Assembly (NCBI RefSeq): GCF_014653785.1
Contig: NZ_BNAS01000004.1
Span: 609,107 to 673,106 of the forward strand
DNA length: 64,000 bases
Reading direction: 5' to 3'
Source: Promicromonospora soli
GTDB lineage: Bacteria; Actinomycetota; Actinomycetes; Actinomycetales; Cellulomonadaceae
Both the position numbers and the translations under genes were made by a program. Every line of letters begins with the position of its first letter. Position 1 is the stretch's first letter. Positions 35,893-45,528 of the stretch are shown in pieces. The notes beneath the pieces are model-generated. The model was not told the DNA's origin. It did not search any database and saw only the letters and a list, made by a program, of their open reading frames with translations.

Positions 35893-36999
35893 ATGCACCG
35901 GCTACAACGAGTACTCAACCGCCTGGTCGACCGGGTGGACACCCCCATGCCGATCGTGCTGGCCGACGTCATGCAGCGAAACATCGACGGCATGCAAGGC
36001 TTCGCCGTCGAGCACGATCTGGACCTGCGGCCTCACGTCAAGACGCACAAGTGCGTCGAGGTCGGTCGACGCCAGGTCGAGGCGGGGGCGGTCGGGATCA
36101 GCGCAGGCAACGTCGGCGAGGCGGAGGTCTTCGCCCAGGCCGGGTTCGAGGACATCTTCATCGCCTACCCGGTCTGGCCGTCGGGCACCAAGGGCGACCG
36201 GATCCGCCGTCTGGCGCAGACCACACGGATGCGCGTGGGGGTGGACAACCTTGCCGCGGTCGAGGCCCTCGCCGATGCGATGAGAGGGGAGCCGGACCGG
36301 CTCGAGGTGGTGGTGGAGATCGACTGTGGCGCCCGCCGGTCCGGAGCCCCGCCCGCGGCCGCGGGCGACCTCGCACGTGCGGCCCGCAAGCGTGGGCTGG
36401 TGCCGGTCGGGGTCTACACCTATCCGGGGCATGGCAGCTCTGGTCCGGGTTCCCGTGAGCCGGCGGCGCACGACCAGGAAGCCGCGCTGACCGCCGCGGT
36501 GCGCAGCTTCGGCGACGTCGGCATCACCGCGGAGGTGGTCAGCGCCGGCTCGACGCCCACGGCCGCGTTCTCGACCAGCAGCGTGATCACCGAGATCCGT
36601 CCCGGCGAGTACGTCTTCTACGACCTGAACAACACCCGGCTCGGCACGTGCGACGACGACCAGATCGCACTGTTCGTCGCTGCCACCGTGGTCAGCGACT
36701 GGGTCCCCGACCAGGTGATCCTCGACGTCGGCACCAAGGCCCTGGGCGGCGAGGGCAACCCCGAACGAGGGTACGGCGGCATCGCCGGGAAGAAGGCGGT
36801 CCTCGCGAAGCTCAACGAGTACCACGGGTTTGCTGCGGTACCCGGCGGCCAACCGCGTCCGAGCGTCGGCTCGCTGATACCGGTGGTGCCCAACCACGTC
36901 TGCCCAGTCGTGAACAGCTTCGACGAGCTGCTCGTGACCGACACCGAAGGCACGATGCTGGAGCGGTGGCCGGTCGCCGCCCGTGGACTCCTCAGCTGA
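35893..36999 (+). CDS. D-threonine aldolase-like PLP enzyme (alanine racemase fold)
   Basis: A 368-residue fold-type III PLP enzyme. Lys50 in LRPHVKTHK is the Schiff-base lysine. VGISAGNVGEAEVFAQAG and VGVYTYPGHG belong to the barrel. The metal site His335 and Cys337 (NHVCPVVN) matches the H-x-D/C motif of metal-activated D-threonine aldolases and D-serine/3-hydroxy-D-aspartate dehydratases. Such enzymes cleave beta-hydroxy-D-amino acids to glycine plus an aldehyde, or dehydrate them to imines. A GAGGAG site precedes the ATG. Adjacent to RidA and an SDR. The presence of an imine deaminase favours a dehydratase or a substrate yielding an enamine, but the class cannot be decided by sequence alone. 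Confidence 0.87.
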   Translation: MHRLQRVLNRLVDRVDTPMPIVLADVMQRNIDGMQGFAVEHDLDLRPHVKTHKCVEVGRRQVEAGAVGISAGNVGEAEVFAQAGFEDIFIAYPVWPSGTKGDRIRRLAQTTRMRVGVDNLAAVEALADAMRGEPDRLEVVVEIDCGARRSGAPPAAAGDLARAARKRGLVPVGVYTYPGHGSSGPGSREPAAHDQEAALTAAVRSFGDVGITAEVVSAGSTPTAAFSTSSVITEIRPGEYVFYDLNNTRLGTCDDDQIALFVAATVVSDWVPDQVILDVGTKALGGEGNPERGYGGIAGKKAVLAKLNEYHGFAAVPGGQPRPSVGSLIPVVPNHVCPVVNSFDELLVTDTEGTMLERWPVAARGLLS

Positions 37000-37060
37000 C
37001 TGTCCGCAACACCCCTGAACCCACTCCCAACCCATTCCCAACCCACCAGGAGAAGCTGAG

Positions 37061-37795
37061 ATGAGACTCGAGAAGGTCACAGCACTTGTGACCGGCGCCA
37101 ACAGCGGGATCGGACAGGCGGTGACCTCCAGCTTCCGCCGCGAGGGCGCACGCCTGCTCCTCACCGGCCGCAGGGACCGACTCGACACCGCGGAGCCGGA
37201 CGACCTGTACGTCGCCGGGGACCTCAACGACGAGGCGTTCGTGCGCAGTCTCGCCGCGCAGGCCGCCGCGACCTACGGGACCGTCGACGTGGTCGTCCTC
37301 AACCACGGTCTGCAGGTGAGCAGCCCGCTCATGGAGATGGACTACCAGGACGCCGAGAACGTGCTCCGCAGCAACCTGCTCAGTGCGTTCCTGGTGATGA
37401 AGCACTTCGCCCCGCTGATGCCCCCCGCAGGGGGATCGTTCGTCTGCGTCGGCTCACGGCTCGGCATGGTCGGCATGCCTGGGGAGGTGCTCTACTCCGC
37501 GGCCAAGGGCGGGCTGATCATGCTCGCCAAGGGCGCGGCGATCGAGTGGGCACCGCGCAACATCCGGGTCAACGTCGTCGCTCCCGGACTGACCGCCACC
37601 CCGATCATCGAATCATCCTTCCAGCGCAGGGCCGACCCCGAGGCGTACCGACGCGAGCGCGAGTCCCAGATCCCGCTCCGGCGCCTCGCCTCACCCGAGG
37701 AAGTGGCCGACGCCGTCCTCTTCCTCGCGTCGTCGGAGTCGTCGTACATCACCGGAGCGGTGCTCCCCGTCGACGGCGGTTACACCGCTTTCTAG
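37061..37795 (+). CDS. Short-chain dehydrogenase/reductase of the GntR module
   Basis: A 244-residue classical SDR: VTGANSGIGQAV, LTGRR with Arg after beta2 (NADP(H) preference suggested), VLNHG in place of the usual NNAG, catalytic Ser in FVCVGSRLGMVG, YSAAK, and SSYITGAVLPVDGGY. The NHG variant of the NNAG motif is noteworthy. An AGGAG site precedes the ATG. Third gene of the RidA operon. It may reduce the aldehyde or keto acid from the upstream enzymes. The stop shares CTAG with the convergent rdgB gene. Confidence 0.87.
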   Translation: MRLEKVTALVTGANSGIGQAVTSSFRREGARLLLTGRRDRLDTAEPDDLYVAGDLNDEAFVRSLAAQAAATYGTVDVVVLNHGLQVSSPLMEMDYQDAENVLRSNLLSAFLVMKHFAPLMPPAGGSFVCVGSRLGMVGMPGEVLYSAAKGGLIMLAKGAAIEWAPRNIRVNVVAPGLTATPIIESSFQRRADPEAYRRERESQIPLRRLASPEEVADAVLFLASSESSYITGAVLPVDGGYTAF

Positions 37796-38427
37796 CCTCT
37801 CAGCACCTCGAGGATCACCGGCGCCAGCGCGCGGAACGCCTTGCCCCGGTGCGAGATGGCGTTCTTCTCCTCCGGGTCCAGCTCCGCGGCGGTCCGAAGG
37901 CGCCCGCCCGCTCCCGGCGCAGCCTCGTCGGGCGCCAGGATCGGGTCGTAGCCGAATCCGTTGGTGCCCCGGGGCGCGGTCTCCAGCACACCCCGCATCT
38001 CGCCCGTGCGCACCTCCTCGCGCCCGTCGGGCGTGACCAGCGCGGCGGCGCAGACGAACCCGGCCTGGCGGTGCTCGGGGCGCACGTCGCCGAGCTGGCC
38101 GAGCAGCAGCTCGAGGTTCGCGAGGTCGTCCCCGTGCTTGCCGGCCCAGCGGGCGGAGAAGATCCCCGGAGCGCCGCCCAACACGTCCACGGCCAGTCCG
38201 GAGTCGTCGGCGACGGCGGGCAGCCCGGTCGCTGCGCACACGGCCCGCGCCTTGATCAGCGCGTTCTCGGCGAACGTCACGCCGTCCTCGACGGGCTCGG
38301 GCGCGCCGACCTCGCCCGAGGTGACAAGGCCACCGTCGGGCAGCACCAGACCGGCCGCGGCGAGGATGGCCCGCAGCTCGCCCACCTTCTTGGTGTTGTG
38401 GGTCGCGAGGACGATCCGCGCCGTCAC
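37792..38427 (-). CDS. rdgB: Non-canonical purine NTP pyrophosphatase (RdgB/HAM1)
   Basis: A 211-residue RdgB/HAM1 that hydrolyses dITP, XTP and similar base-damaged nucleotides to monophosphates. Signatures: [60 protein letters not shown] and the C-terminal [13 protein letters not shown] at 38427 overlaps the rph stop as GTGA, the normal rph-rdgB pairing. The long frame reaching into rph is a shadow. Confidence 0.95.
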   Translation of the reverse strand: MTARIVLATHNTKKVGELRAILAAAGLVLPDGGLVTSGEVGAPEPVEDGVTFAENALIKARAVCAATGLPAVADDSGLAVDVLGGAPGIFSARWAGKHGDDLANLELLLGQLGDVRPEHRQAGFVCAAALVTPDGREEVRTGEMRGVLETAPRGTNGFGYDPILAPDEAAPGAGGRLRTAAELDPEEKNAISHRGKAFRALAPVILEVLRG

Positions 38428-39179
38428 GCGCGCTCCTGCGCGAGGGCGTCCTGCTGGATCTTGGCGAGCTCGGCCGTGCCGCCCACCGCGAGGTCGAGCA
38501 GCACGTCGAGCTCGGCGCGGTCGAACGGCGCGTGCTCGGCGGTGCCCTGCACCTCGATGAACTTGCCCGCGCCCGTGACCACCACGTTCATGTCCGTCTC
38601 GGCACGCACGTCCTCCACGTAGGGCAGGTCGAGCATCGGGATGCCGTCGATGATGCCGACGGAGACGGCGGAGACGGAGTCGGCGAGCACCTGCTTGCCA
38701 CCCTTGATGTGCCCGTGCCGGCGGCCCCACGCGATCGCGTCGACGAGAGCCACGTAGGCGCCGGTGATCGCGGCGGTGCGGGTCCCGCCGTCGGCCTGGA
38801 GCACGTCGCAGTCCAGGACTATCGAGTTCTCGCCGAGCGCGCTCATGTCGACGACGGCGCGCAGCGACCGGCCGATCAGGCGCGAGATCTCGTGGGTGCG
38901 GCCGCCGATCTTGCCCTTCACGGACTCGCGCGGGCTGCGCTCGTTGGTGGCGCGCGGCAGCATCGCGTACTCGGCGGTGACCCAGCCCTCGCCCGAGCCC
39001 TTGCGCCAGCGCGGCACGCCCTCGGTGAACGACGCCACGCACAGCACGCGTGTACGCCCGAACTCCACGAGCACCGATCCCTCGGCCTCGTCGAGCCATC
39101 CCCGGGTGATCTTCACGGGGCGGAGCTGGTCGGTGGCGCGCCCGTCGGCGCGGACGGTCGTGTTGGTGCTGGAGGTCAT
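38424..39179 (-). CDS. rph: Ribonuclease PH
   Basis: A 251-residue phosphorolytic 3'-5' exoribonuclease that trims tRNA 3' ends. Motifs: [80 protein letters not shown] and [20 protein letters not shown] lies 6 nt before the ATG and there is no Shine-Dalgarno. Operonic with rdgB. Confidence 0.96.
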   Translation of the reverse strand: MTSSTNTTVRADGRATDQLRPVKITRGWLDEAEGSVLVEFGRTRVLCVASFTEGVPRWRKGSGEGWVTAEYAMLPRATNERSPRESVKGKIGGRTHEISRLIGRSLRAVVDMSALGENSIVLDCDVLQADGGTRTAAITGAYVALVDAIAWGRRHGHIKGGKQVLADSVSAVSVGIIDGIPMLDLPYVEDVRAETDMNVVVTGAGKFIEVQGTAEHAPFDRAELDVLLDLAVGGTAELAKIQQDALAQERA

Positions 39180-39185
39180 GCGACC

Positions 39186-39191
39186 ACCCTA
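39186..39191 (-). promoter_or_regulatory. -10 box of leaderless rph
   Basis: TAGGGT on the minus strand, 6 nt before the ATG. Confidence 0.5.
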
Positions 39192-39219
39192 ACGACCCGG
39201 CCCCCGTACGTCTGACAGC

Positions 39220-40047
39220 TCAGAGCTCGTAGACCGTCCCCGGTTCCGCGACGTCGACCGGGCCCGCGTACGTGCCGCGTGCCTCGGTCAGGGTGTCCGC
39301 GGGGTCGTTCCACACCGGCAGGTGCGTGAGCAGCAGACGGCGGGCACCGGCGTCGGTCGCGACCTGGCCAGCGCGGCGGCCGGTGAGGTGGATGCCGGGC
39401 TCGACCGCGTCGTCGCGCCCCTCGAGGAACGCGGCCTCGCTGAGCAGCAGGTCGACGTCGCGCGCCAGCTCGACGACGGACTCGCACGCGTCGGTGTCCC
39501 CCGTGTACGCCAGCGTCGTCGTGCCGCCCGACGACGACGGGCCGGTCACCCGGACCCCGTACGTCTCGACCGGGTGGAACACCCGTTGCGGCTCGATGGT
39601 CAGCGGACCGATCTCGACCAGCTTGTGCTCCGCCCAGGAACGGAAGTCGAAGTCGTTCTCCATCGACTCCCCCTCGCTCAGCCCGTAGGACAGCGCGACG
39701 TGCCGCTCGGCGGTCGACGGCCCGTAGACGGGCAGTGGCTTGTCCCGGCGGCCGTTGCGGAGCGACCCGCGCTCGGGGTGATAGCGCAGGTACACGTACA
39801 GGCCCGAGAGATCAGCGCAGTGGTCGGGGTGCAGGTGCGAGATCGACACGGCGTCGAGCGCCATGGGGTCCATGTACCGCTGCAGCGCGCCGAACGCACC
39901 GTTGCCGAGGTCGAGCAGGACGTTCCAGTCGCGCGCCTCGTAGCCGGCGGCGGCCGCCTCCGCGGCCGGAACCTGCACCAGGTACGACGACGCGGGCGTC
40001 GCGGGGCCCGGGAACGAGCCGGAGACCCCGAGCGGGACCAGGCGCAT
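39220..40047 (-). CDS. MBL-fold metallo-hydrolase (RNase Z/phosphodiesterase-like)
   Basis: A 275-residue metallo-beta-lactamase-fold hydrolase. It has the SHLHPDHCADL zinc motif, LAYTGDTDACESVVELA with the metal-bridging Asp, and LLLTHLPVWNDP near the C-terminus. This resembles RNase Z-like and cyclic-nucleotide phosphodiesterases (Rv1339-type) found beside murI in Actinobacteria. The start overlaps the murI stop (TGATG), so translation is coupled. The exact substrate is not set; in relatives, cAMP hydrolysis has been proposed. Confidence 0.85.
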   Translation of the reverse strand: MRLVPLGVSGSFPGPATPASSYLVQVPAAEAAAAGYEARDWNVLLDLGNGAFGALQRYMDPMALDAVSISHLHPDHCADLSGLYVYLRYHPERGSLRNGRRDKPLPVYGPSTAERHVALSYGLSEGESMENDFDFRSWAEHKLVEIGPLTIEPQRVFHPVETYGVRVTGPSSSGGTTTLAYTGDTDACESVVELARDVDLLLSEAAFLEGRDDAVEPGIHLTGRRAGQVATDAGARRLLLTHLPVWNDPADTLTEARGTYAGPVDVAEPGTVYEL

Positions 40048-40850
40048 CAGACGGCCTCCACGAGGGAGACCTCGGGGCCGAGGAACCGGCCGGCCAGCTG
40101 CCCGAAGGGCGCCGGGTCACCGGTGGTCAGGAAACGGTGGTCGGGGGCGCCGGCGTCGGACGCGCGCTCCAGGTCGTGCGCCACGAGGGTGCGGTACACG
40201 TCCTTGGCGGTCTCGTCGGCGCTGGAGACCAGCGTGACCTCCTCGCCCATGACGTAGGAGATGGCGCCCGCGAGCAGCGGGTAGTGCGTGCAGCCCAGCA
40301 CCAGCGTGTCGACGCCGGCCGCCCTGACCGGGTCGAGGTACTCGTGCGCTACCTTCTGCACCTCCGGGCCCGAGGTCCTGCCCTCCTCGACGAAGCGCAC
40401 GAACTCCGGGCAGGCCTGGCTCGTGATCGTCAGGCCGGGCGTGACGTGGAAGGCGTCGTCGTACGCACGCGACTGCACGGTCGTGCGCGTGCCGATGACG
40501 CCGATCCGGCCCGACCGGGTAGCGGTCACCGCGGCCCTGGCCGCGGGCAGGATGACCTCGACCACGGGGATGCCGTGGCGCTGCGTGTACCGCTCGCGCG
40601 CGTCCCGCATCATGGCCGACGATGCCGTGTTGCACGCGATGACCAGCATCTTCACGCCGTCCGACACGAGCCGGTCCATGGCGTCCAGCGCCATGGCGCG
40701 CACGGCGGCGATCGGCTTGGGGCCGTAGGGGCTGTTCGCGGTGTCGCCGAGGTACCGGACCTGCTCGTTGGGCAGCTGGTCCAGGATGGCGCGCGCGACC
40801 GTGAGGCCGCCGAGGCCGGAGTCGAAGATCCCGATGGGCGCGTCGTTCAC
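40047..40850 (-). CDS. murI: Glutamate racemase
   Basis: A 267-residue MurI that makes D-glutamate for peptidoglycan. Both catalytic cysteines are present: ACNTASS (Cys near 71) and LGCTHYPLL (Cys near 180), with [14 protein letters not shown] and GDTANSPYG as further signatures. The GTG start has TAGGCT 7 nt upstream and no Shine-Dalgarno. Followed by the MBL hydrolase. Confidence 0.96.
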   Translation of the reverse strand: MNDAPIGIFDSGLGGLTVARAILDQLPNEQVRYLGDTANSPYGPKPIAAVRAMALDAMDRLVSDGVKMLVIACNTASSAMMRDARERYTQRHGIPVVEVILPAARAAVTATRSGRIGVIGTRTTVQSRAYDDAFHVTPGLTITSQACPEFVRFVEEGRTSGPEVQKVAHEYLDPVRAAGVDTLVLGCTHYPLLAGAISYVMGEEVTLVSSADETAKDVYRTLVAHDLERASDAGAPDHRFLTTGDPAPFGQLAGRFLGPEVSLVEAV

Positions 40851-40857
40851 GGGGTGA

Positions 40858-40863
40858 AGCCTA
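40858..40863 (-). promoter_or_regulatory. -10 box of leaderless murI
   Basis: TAGGCT on the minus strand, 7 nt before the GTG. Confidence 0.5.
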
Positions 40864-40951
40864 GCGATGACAACCCGCCATAACCGTTACCCGTGAGCCG
40901 CGCCACGCGTGACGCATGACACGTTGCGGCAGGTCAGCGCGCCACACTTGC

Positions 40952-41722
40952 TCACTCGGATGCCGTCGCCGAGCCCGGCGGACGCCGCCCTCGCAGCTCA
41001 GCGAGCATCACGTCCATCAGGGTCTCCTGGGCGTAGCCCGCGGCGACGAACACACCGGACCAGAAGCGCCTTGCCGCACGGCCGTCGGTCGCCACGGGGA
41101 TCTCGCGGCCGGCCTGCCGGTCCCACATGATCTCGTCGGTGAGCTGCATGACCTGGTCGTCCGTCTTCAGGCCGAGCCGTTCGGCGATCACCAGCCGCAC
41201 GTCGGTGAGCGCCCCGGCGAACTGCTCCGCCTCCTCGCGCGGCACCCGCACCGGCGGCGGAGCCCCGTGCCGGCCCAGCGGCGAGGGGGCGTCCTCGCCC
41301 GTGGGCAGGTCGAGGAGCGCGGCGAACGCCTCGAGCCGCTCCACCTTCGCCAGCGCGACGTCGTTCTGCGTGAGCCGCCGGAACTCGGCGGCGATGTCGG
41401 TGTCGTCCTTGCTCGCGTCCGGCAGGAGCCGCTGCGCCGCGGGGTCCGTCGGGATGCGCCCGACGCCGGTCACGCCGGTCAGCCGCGCCAGGTCGGCGTC
41501 GGTCAGCTCATCGGGGGCGAGCAGGCCGTTGGCCCACGCCTGGCCCTTGCCCGGGCCGGGGTGCGTCGAGAAACCCGGCTCGTCGCCGTCGGGGAACAGG
41601 TCCAGGCCGGCCTCCTCCCGGAGCATGTCCGAGACGTCGCGCGCCACCCTGGCCAGGACAACCCGCTCCACGGGTTCGAACCTGGCCTCGTAACCCCGCC
41701 GCATGGCGCGGAACGGCGTCAT
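40952..41722 (-). CDS. DUF2017 family protein
   Basis: A 256-residue soluble protein typical of DUF2017, an actinobacterial family encoded directly after clpS. It has [20 protein letters not shown] at the start, [16 protein letters not shown], and the C-terminal [13 protein letters not shown] motif. Its start overlaps the clpS stop (ATGA). The upstream open frame through clpS is a shadow. Its role is unknown, perhaps linked to Clp proteolysis by its constant association with clpS. Confidence 0.87.
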   Translation of the reverse strand: MTPFRAMRRGYEARFEPVERVVLARVARDVSDMLREEAGLDLFPDGDEPGFSTHPGPGKGQAWANGLLAPDELTDADLARLTGVTGVGRIPTDPAAQRLLPDASKDDTDIAAEFRRLTQNDVALAKVERLEAFAALLDLPTGEDAPSPLGRHGAPPPVRVPREEAEQFAGALTDVRLVIAERLGLKTDDQVMQLTDEIMWDRQAGREIPVATDGRAARRFWSGVFVAAGYAQETLMDVMLAELRGRRPPGSATASE

Positions 41723-42060
41723 GCGGCTCCCCGCGCGCCGGACTCCTGCAGCGTGGCCCACAGCCCGAACCCGTGCATCGCCTGCACGTCCACCTCCATG
41801 CGCTCGCGTCCGCCGCTGGACACTACTGCGCGACCGTCCTCGTGCACCTGAGTCATGAGCCGTTCTGCCTTCACGCGTGGGTACCCGAAGTAGCTCTCGA
41901 ATACGTATGTCACGTACGACATGAGGTTCACCGGATCGTTCCAGACGATCGTCACCCACGGGTCGGCGACCCCCGAGGCGGCTACCGCCTCGGTGTCCTC
42001 CTCGACGGCCGTCCCGGCTGACCCCATGGGTATGAGCAGCGGCGGTGGGGAAGAAGTCAC
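41719..42060 (-). CDS. clpS: Clp protease adaptor ClpS
   Basis: A 113-residue adaptor that delivers N-degron substrates to ClpAP/ClpCP. Core: [20 protein letters not shown] (the N-D-P region with substrate-pocket residues), [20 protein letters not shown], and [19 protein letters not shown]. The N-terminal 35 residues are a flexible extension. TAGAGT lies 6 nt before the GTG start; leaderless. Confidence 0.95.
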   Translation of the reverse strand: MTSSPPPLLIPMGSAGTAVEEDTEAVAASGVADPWVTIVWNDPVNLMSYVTYVFESYFGYPRVKAERLMTQVHEDGRAVVSSGGRERMEVDVQAMHGFGLWATLQESGARGAA

Positions 42061-42066
42061 AGTCTC

Positions 42067-42072
42067 ACTCTA
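42067..42072 (-). promoter_or_regulatory. -10 box of leaderless clpS
   Basis: TAGAGT on the minus strand, 6 nt before the GTG. Confidence 0.5.
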
Positions 42073-42164
42073 GGCGGTTTCGTCCCGTCGCTGGACACCC
42101 CTGTCCAAGATTTTCGCGAAGTTGTCGCTTGGCCGTGACCTGTCGTCATGGGGGTGGTCGAAGG

Positions 42165-43613
42165 TCAGTAGAGGAGGCTGTCCAGCCGGAGGTCCACCGT
42201 CGGGATCGCCGGGTCCCCGGCGGACAGGCGACGCGCGCCGCGGGGCAGCTCGGCGCGCACCATGCCGTGGTTGATCGCCGCGTTCGCCACCCCGTAGGGG
42301 CCCACCCAGCGCGAGTCGACCGCGCCGTCGACGACCAGCGGTGCGAGCAGCGGCCGCAGGTCGTCGCTCTGGGGCGCCCATTCCGACACCGCGGCGTCCG
42401 GGCCGGTCACCATGATCTCCTCGACGGCGTACCCGTCGCGGCCGTAACGCCGTGCGGCGGCCTTGCGCCCGCCCACCGAAGCCTTGTTGGCCGACGCCTT
42501 CGCCACCGGCTGCAGCACGCCCGACGCGTCGGCGCGCGCCACGAGCTTGTAGACCATGCCGCAGGTGGGCGCGCCCGATCCGGTCACGAGCGACGTCCCG
42601 ACGCCGTACATGTCCACCGGCGCTGCGGCCAGGGCGGCTATCGCGTACTCGTCGAGGTCGGAGGTGACAACGATCTTCGTGTCCAGGGCGCCGAGCTGGT
42701 CGAGCTGCCGACGCACCTCCTGCGCCAGGACACCGAGGTCGCCCGAGTCGAGGCGCACGGCGCCGAGCCCGGTCCCCGCCACCTCGATGGCGGTCGCCAC
42801 GCCCTGCTTCACGTCGTACGTGTCGACCAGCAGGGTGGTGCCGGGCCCCAGCGCGGCGACCTGTGAGGCGAACGCCTCCCGCTCCGTGTCGTGCAGCAGC
42901 GTGAAGGCGTGCGCCGCGGTGCCGATGGTGTCCAGCCCGTACCGCATGCCGGCCTCGAGGTTGGACGTGCCGGCGAAGCCACCGATCACGGCGGCCCGGG
43001 CCGCCGCCACGGCGGCCTGCTCGCTCGCCCGGCGCGAGCCCATCTCCAGCACGGGGCGCCCCCCGGCCGCGCTCGTCATGCGCGACGCCGCCGACGCCAC
43101 CGCGGAGTCGTAGTTCAGGATCGACAGGATCAGGGTCTCCAGCAGCACGGCCTCCGCGAAGGTGCCCTCGACCTGCAGCACCGGCGAACCGGGGAAGAAC
43201 ACCTCGCCCTCGACGTATCCCTGGATGGTGCCGGTGAACCGGTAGCTCGCGAGGTAGTCGAGCGTCCTGCGGTCCACCACGCCGTTGTCCTCGAGGAACG
43301 CCAGCTCGGCGTCCTCGAACACGAAGTGTGGCAACGCTTCCAGGATGCGGCCGGTCCCCGCCAGGACGCCGTAGCGGCGGCCCGCCGGCAGGCGGCGCGT
43401 GAACACCTCGAACACGCAGTGCCGGTGGGCGGTCCCGTCCGCGAGAGCCGCCTGGAGCATGGTCAGCTCGTACCGGTCGGTCAGGAGCGCGACCGACGGG
43501 CGCACCGCCGGCAGAGGTGCTGCGGGAAGCGGCCGCGGCTCTTCGACACCGTTGTCAAAGGCAGGCCACGAGTCAGTGAGCGGGGCGCCTATGCCCCGAA
43601 GCTCGTCGGTCAT
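42165..43613 (-). CDS. pncB: Nicotinate phosphoribosyltransferase
   Basis: A 482-residue PncB of the NAD salvage pathway (nicotinate + PRPP to NaMN). Typical segments: LLTDRYELTMLQAAL, FEVFTRRLPAGRRYGVLAG, EMGSRRASEQAAV, GTSNLEAGMRYGL with GTAAHAFTLL (active-site His region), LLVDTYDVKQGV, and AVRLDSGDL. The ATG at 43613 has a TACCGT box 6 nt upstream; the longer open frame is unsupported. Divergent from nothing; 104 nt behind it lies the clpS promoter. Confidence 0.95.
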   Translation of the reverse strand: MTDELRGIGAPLTDSWPAFDNGVEEPRPLPAAPLPAVRPSVALLTDRYELTMLQAALADGTAHRHCVFEVFTRRLPAGRRYGVLAGTGRILEALPHFVFEDAELAFLEDNGVVDRRTLDYLASYRFTGTIQGYVEGEVFFPGSPVLQVEGTFAEAVLLETLILSILNYDSAVASAASRMTSAAGGRPVLEMGSRRASEQAAVAAARAAVIGGFAGTSNLEAGMRYGLDTIGTAAHAFTLLHDTEREAFASQVAALGPGTTLLVDTYDVKQGVATAIEVAGTGLGAVRLDSGDLGVLAQEVRRQLDQLGALDTKIVVTSDLDEYAIAALAAAPVDMYGVGTSLVTGSGAPTCGMVYKLVARADASGVLQPVAKASANKASVGGRKAAARRYGRDGYAVEEIMVTGPDAAVSEWAPQSDDLRPLLAPLVVDGAVDSRWVGPYGVANAAINHGMVRAELPRGARRLSAGDPAIPTVDLRLDSLLY

Positions 43614-43619
43614 GCACTC

Positions 43620-43625
43620 ACGGTA
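43620..43625 (-). promoter_or_regulatory. -10 box of leaderless pncB
   Basis: TACCGT on the minus strand, 6 nt before the ATG. Confidence 0.5.
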
Positions 43626-43722
43626 GGCCAGAGAACTGGCCTGGACCGAACTAATGCGGCCGCGACGGCCCCCCGTCTCACCATGCGGATCGTCTCGCCA
43701 TGCGGATCGTCCTGCTCCCGTG

Positions 43723-45528
43723 CTACTTCTGCCCGACGAACCAGCGCCGGACCTGGGCCACACGCGCGGTCAGCTGATCGGCCGTCGCGAGGGGCACCTC
43801 GGGCCCGCCGCACTTGCGGCGCAGCTCGGTGTGGATCATGCCGTGCGGCTGCCCGCTGCGCTTGGCCCACGCCGACACGAGCTTGGCCAGCTCCTTGCGC
43901 AGCTCCGCCGCGCGACGGTGCTCCTGCTCCGACCGCTCGTTCTCCACCTCGCGGGAGGTCGGCGCCCCGCCGCGCGCCTTGAGGTGGTCCGCCTGACGCT
44001 GCCGGAGCAGCGTCGCCACCTGGTCCGGCTCCAGCAGGCCGGGCAGGCCGAGGAAGTCGAGCTCCTCCGCCGAGCCGACGTCCGCGCTCGTGCCGAACTC
44101 GCCGCCGTCGAACAGGACGCGGTCGAACGAGGCCTGGGCCTCCAGCGCCTGGAACGAGCCCTGCAGCTCGCTCGACGCCTTCTCCTCCCGGTTGGCCTCC
44201 GCGATCAGCGCTGCCTCCGGGTCGTACTCGATGCCCTGCTCCTCGGCCGTGCGCGGCCGGTCGAGCGCGTGGTCACGCTCCTGCTCCATGGAGCCCGCCA
44301 GGTTCAGCAGCGGCGCGACGCTCGGCAGGAAGATCGACGCAGTCTCTCCGCGCCTGCGCGCACGCACGAACCGGCCGATCGCCTGCGCGAAGTACAGGGG
44401 CGTCGAGGCGCTCGTGGCGTACACGCCGACGGCGAGGCGTGGCACGTCCACGCCCTCCGACACCATGCGTACGGCCACCATCCAGCGGTCCTCGCTCTGC
44501 GCGAACTCCTCGATGCGCCCGGACGCGCCCTCGTCGTCGGACAGGACGACAGTGGGTCGCCTGCCCGTGATCTCGTGCAGGTGCTTGGCGTAGGCACGGG
44601 CGTTGTCCTGGTCCGTCGCGATGACCAGGCCGCCGGCGTCGGGCACCGTACGGCGCACCTCGGTGAGGCGCTTGTCCGCCGCCGAGAGCACCGACGGGAT
44701 CCACTGCCCCTCGGGGTCCAGGGCGGTGCGCCACGCCTGCCCCGTCATGTCCTTGGTCATGGCCTCGCCGAGACGGGCGCTGACCTCGTCGCCCATCTTG
44801 GTGCGCCAGCGCATGTCGCCCGCGTACGACATGAACAGGACCGGGCGGACCACGTGGTCGCGCAGGGCCTCGCCATAGCCGTACGTGTAGTCGGCCTTCG
44901 ACCGGCGGATGCCCTCGGCGTCGGCCTCGTACTCGACGAACGGGATGGCCGAGGTGTCGCTGCGGAACGGCGTGCCGGTGAGCGCCAGGCGGCGCTCGGC
45001 CACCTCGAAAGCCTCACGGACGGCGTCGCCCCAGCTCAGGGCGTCGCCCCCGTGGTGCACCTCGTCGAGGATCACGAGGGTGCGCGCCGCCTCCGTGCGA
45101 GCGCGGTGCAGCGCCGGCTTGGCCGCCACCTGCGCATAGGTGAGCGCGACACCGTCGTAGTGCGTGCCGTGCCTGCCCTGCGAGTTCTTGAACTGCGGGT
45201 CGATGCGGATACCGACGCGTGCGGCGGCGTCGGCCCACTGGGTCTTCAGGTGCTCGGTGGGCGCCACGACCGTGACGCGCCGGACCACGCCCTGCTCCAG
45301 GAGCTCGGTGGCGATGCGGAGCGCGAACGTCGTCTTGCCCGCGCCCGGGGTGGCGACGGCCAGGAAGTCCCGCGGGTTCTGCTCGCGGTACTGCTCCAGG
45401 GCCTCCGCCTGCCAGGCGCGCAGGCTCGACGCCGTACCCCAGGGGGCACGGCGTGGAAAGGCAGGGCTGAGCGACGAAGCGGCCGCAGACGACGGTGTGT
45501 GGGGCAGCTGCTGCGGCTGGCTCGTCAC
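43723..45528 (-). CDS. DEAD/DEAH-box superfamily 2 helicase
   Basis: A 601-residue SF2 helicase of the UvrB/ERCC3-ResIII type. It has a Q-like region LRAWQAEALEQYREQNP, Walker A VATPGAGKTTFALR, Walker B LVILDEVHHGGD, motif III LALTGTPFRSD, motif V VSEGVDVPRLAVGVYATS and motif VI AQAIGRFVRARRRGE. The C-terminal part is a charged helical region. The GTG at 45528 overlaps the DUF3039 stop (GTGA); this pairing is common in Actinobacteria. A DNA-repair or RNA-related role is possible, but none is proven. There is no methylase or specificity subunit nearby, so it is not a restriction system. Confidence 0.88.
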   Translation of the reverse strand: MTSQPQQLPHTPSSAAASSLSPAFPRRAPWGTASSLRAWQAEALEQYREQNPRDFLAVATPGAGKTTFALRIATELLEQGVVRRVTVVAPTEHLKTQWADAAARVGIRIDPQFKNSQGRHGTHYDGVALTYAQVAAKPALHRARTEAARTLVILDEVHHGGDALSWGDAVREAFEVAERRLALTGTPFRSDTSAIPFVEYEADAEGIRRSKADYTYGYGEALRDHVVRPVLFMSYAGDMRWRTKMGDEVSARLGEAMTKDMTGQAWRTALDPEGQWIPSVLSAADKRLTEVRRTVPDAGGLVIATDQDNARAYAKHLHEITGRRPTVVLSDDEGASGRIEEFAQSEDRWMVAVRMVSEGVDVPRLAVGVYATSASTPLYFAQAIGRFVRARRRGETASIFLPSVAPLLNLAGSMEQERDHALDRPRTAEEQGIEYDPEAALIAEANREEKASSELQGSFQALEAQASFDRVLFDGGEFGTSADVGSAEELDFLGLPGLLEPDQVATLLRQRQADHLKARGGAPTSREVENERSEQEHRRAAELRKELAKLVSAWAKRSGQPHGMIHTELRRKCGGPEVPLATADQLTARVAQVRRWFVGQK

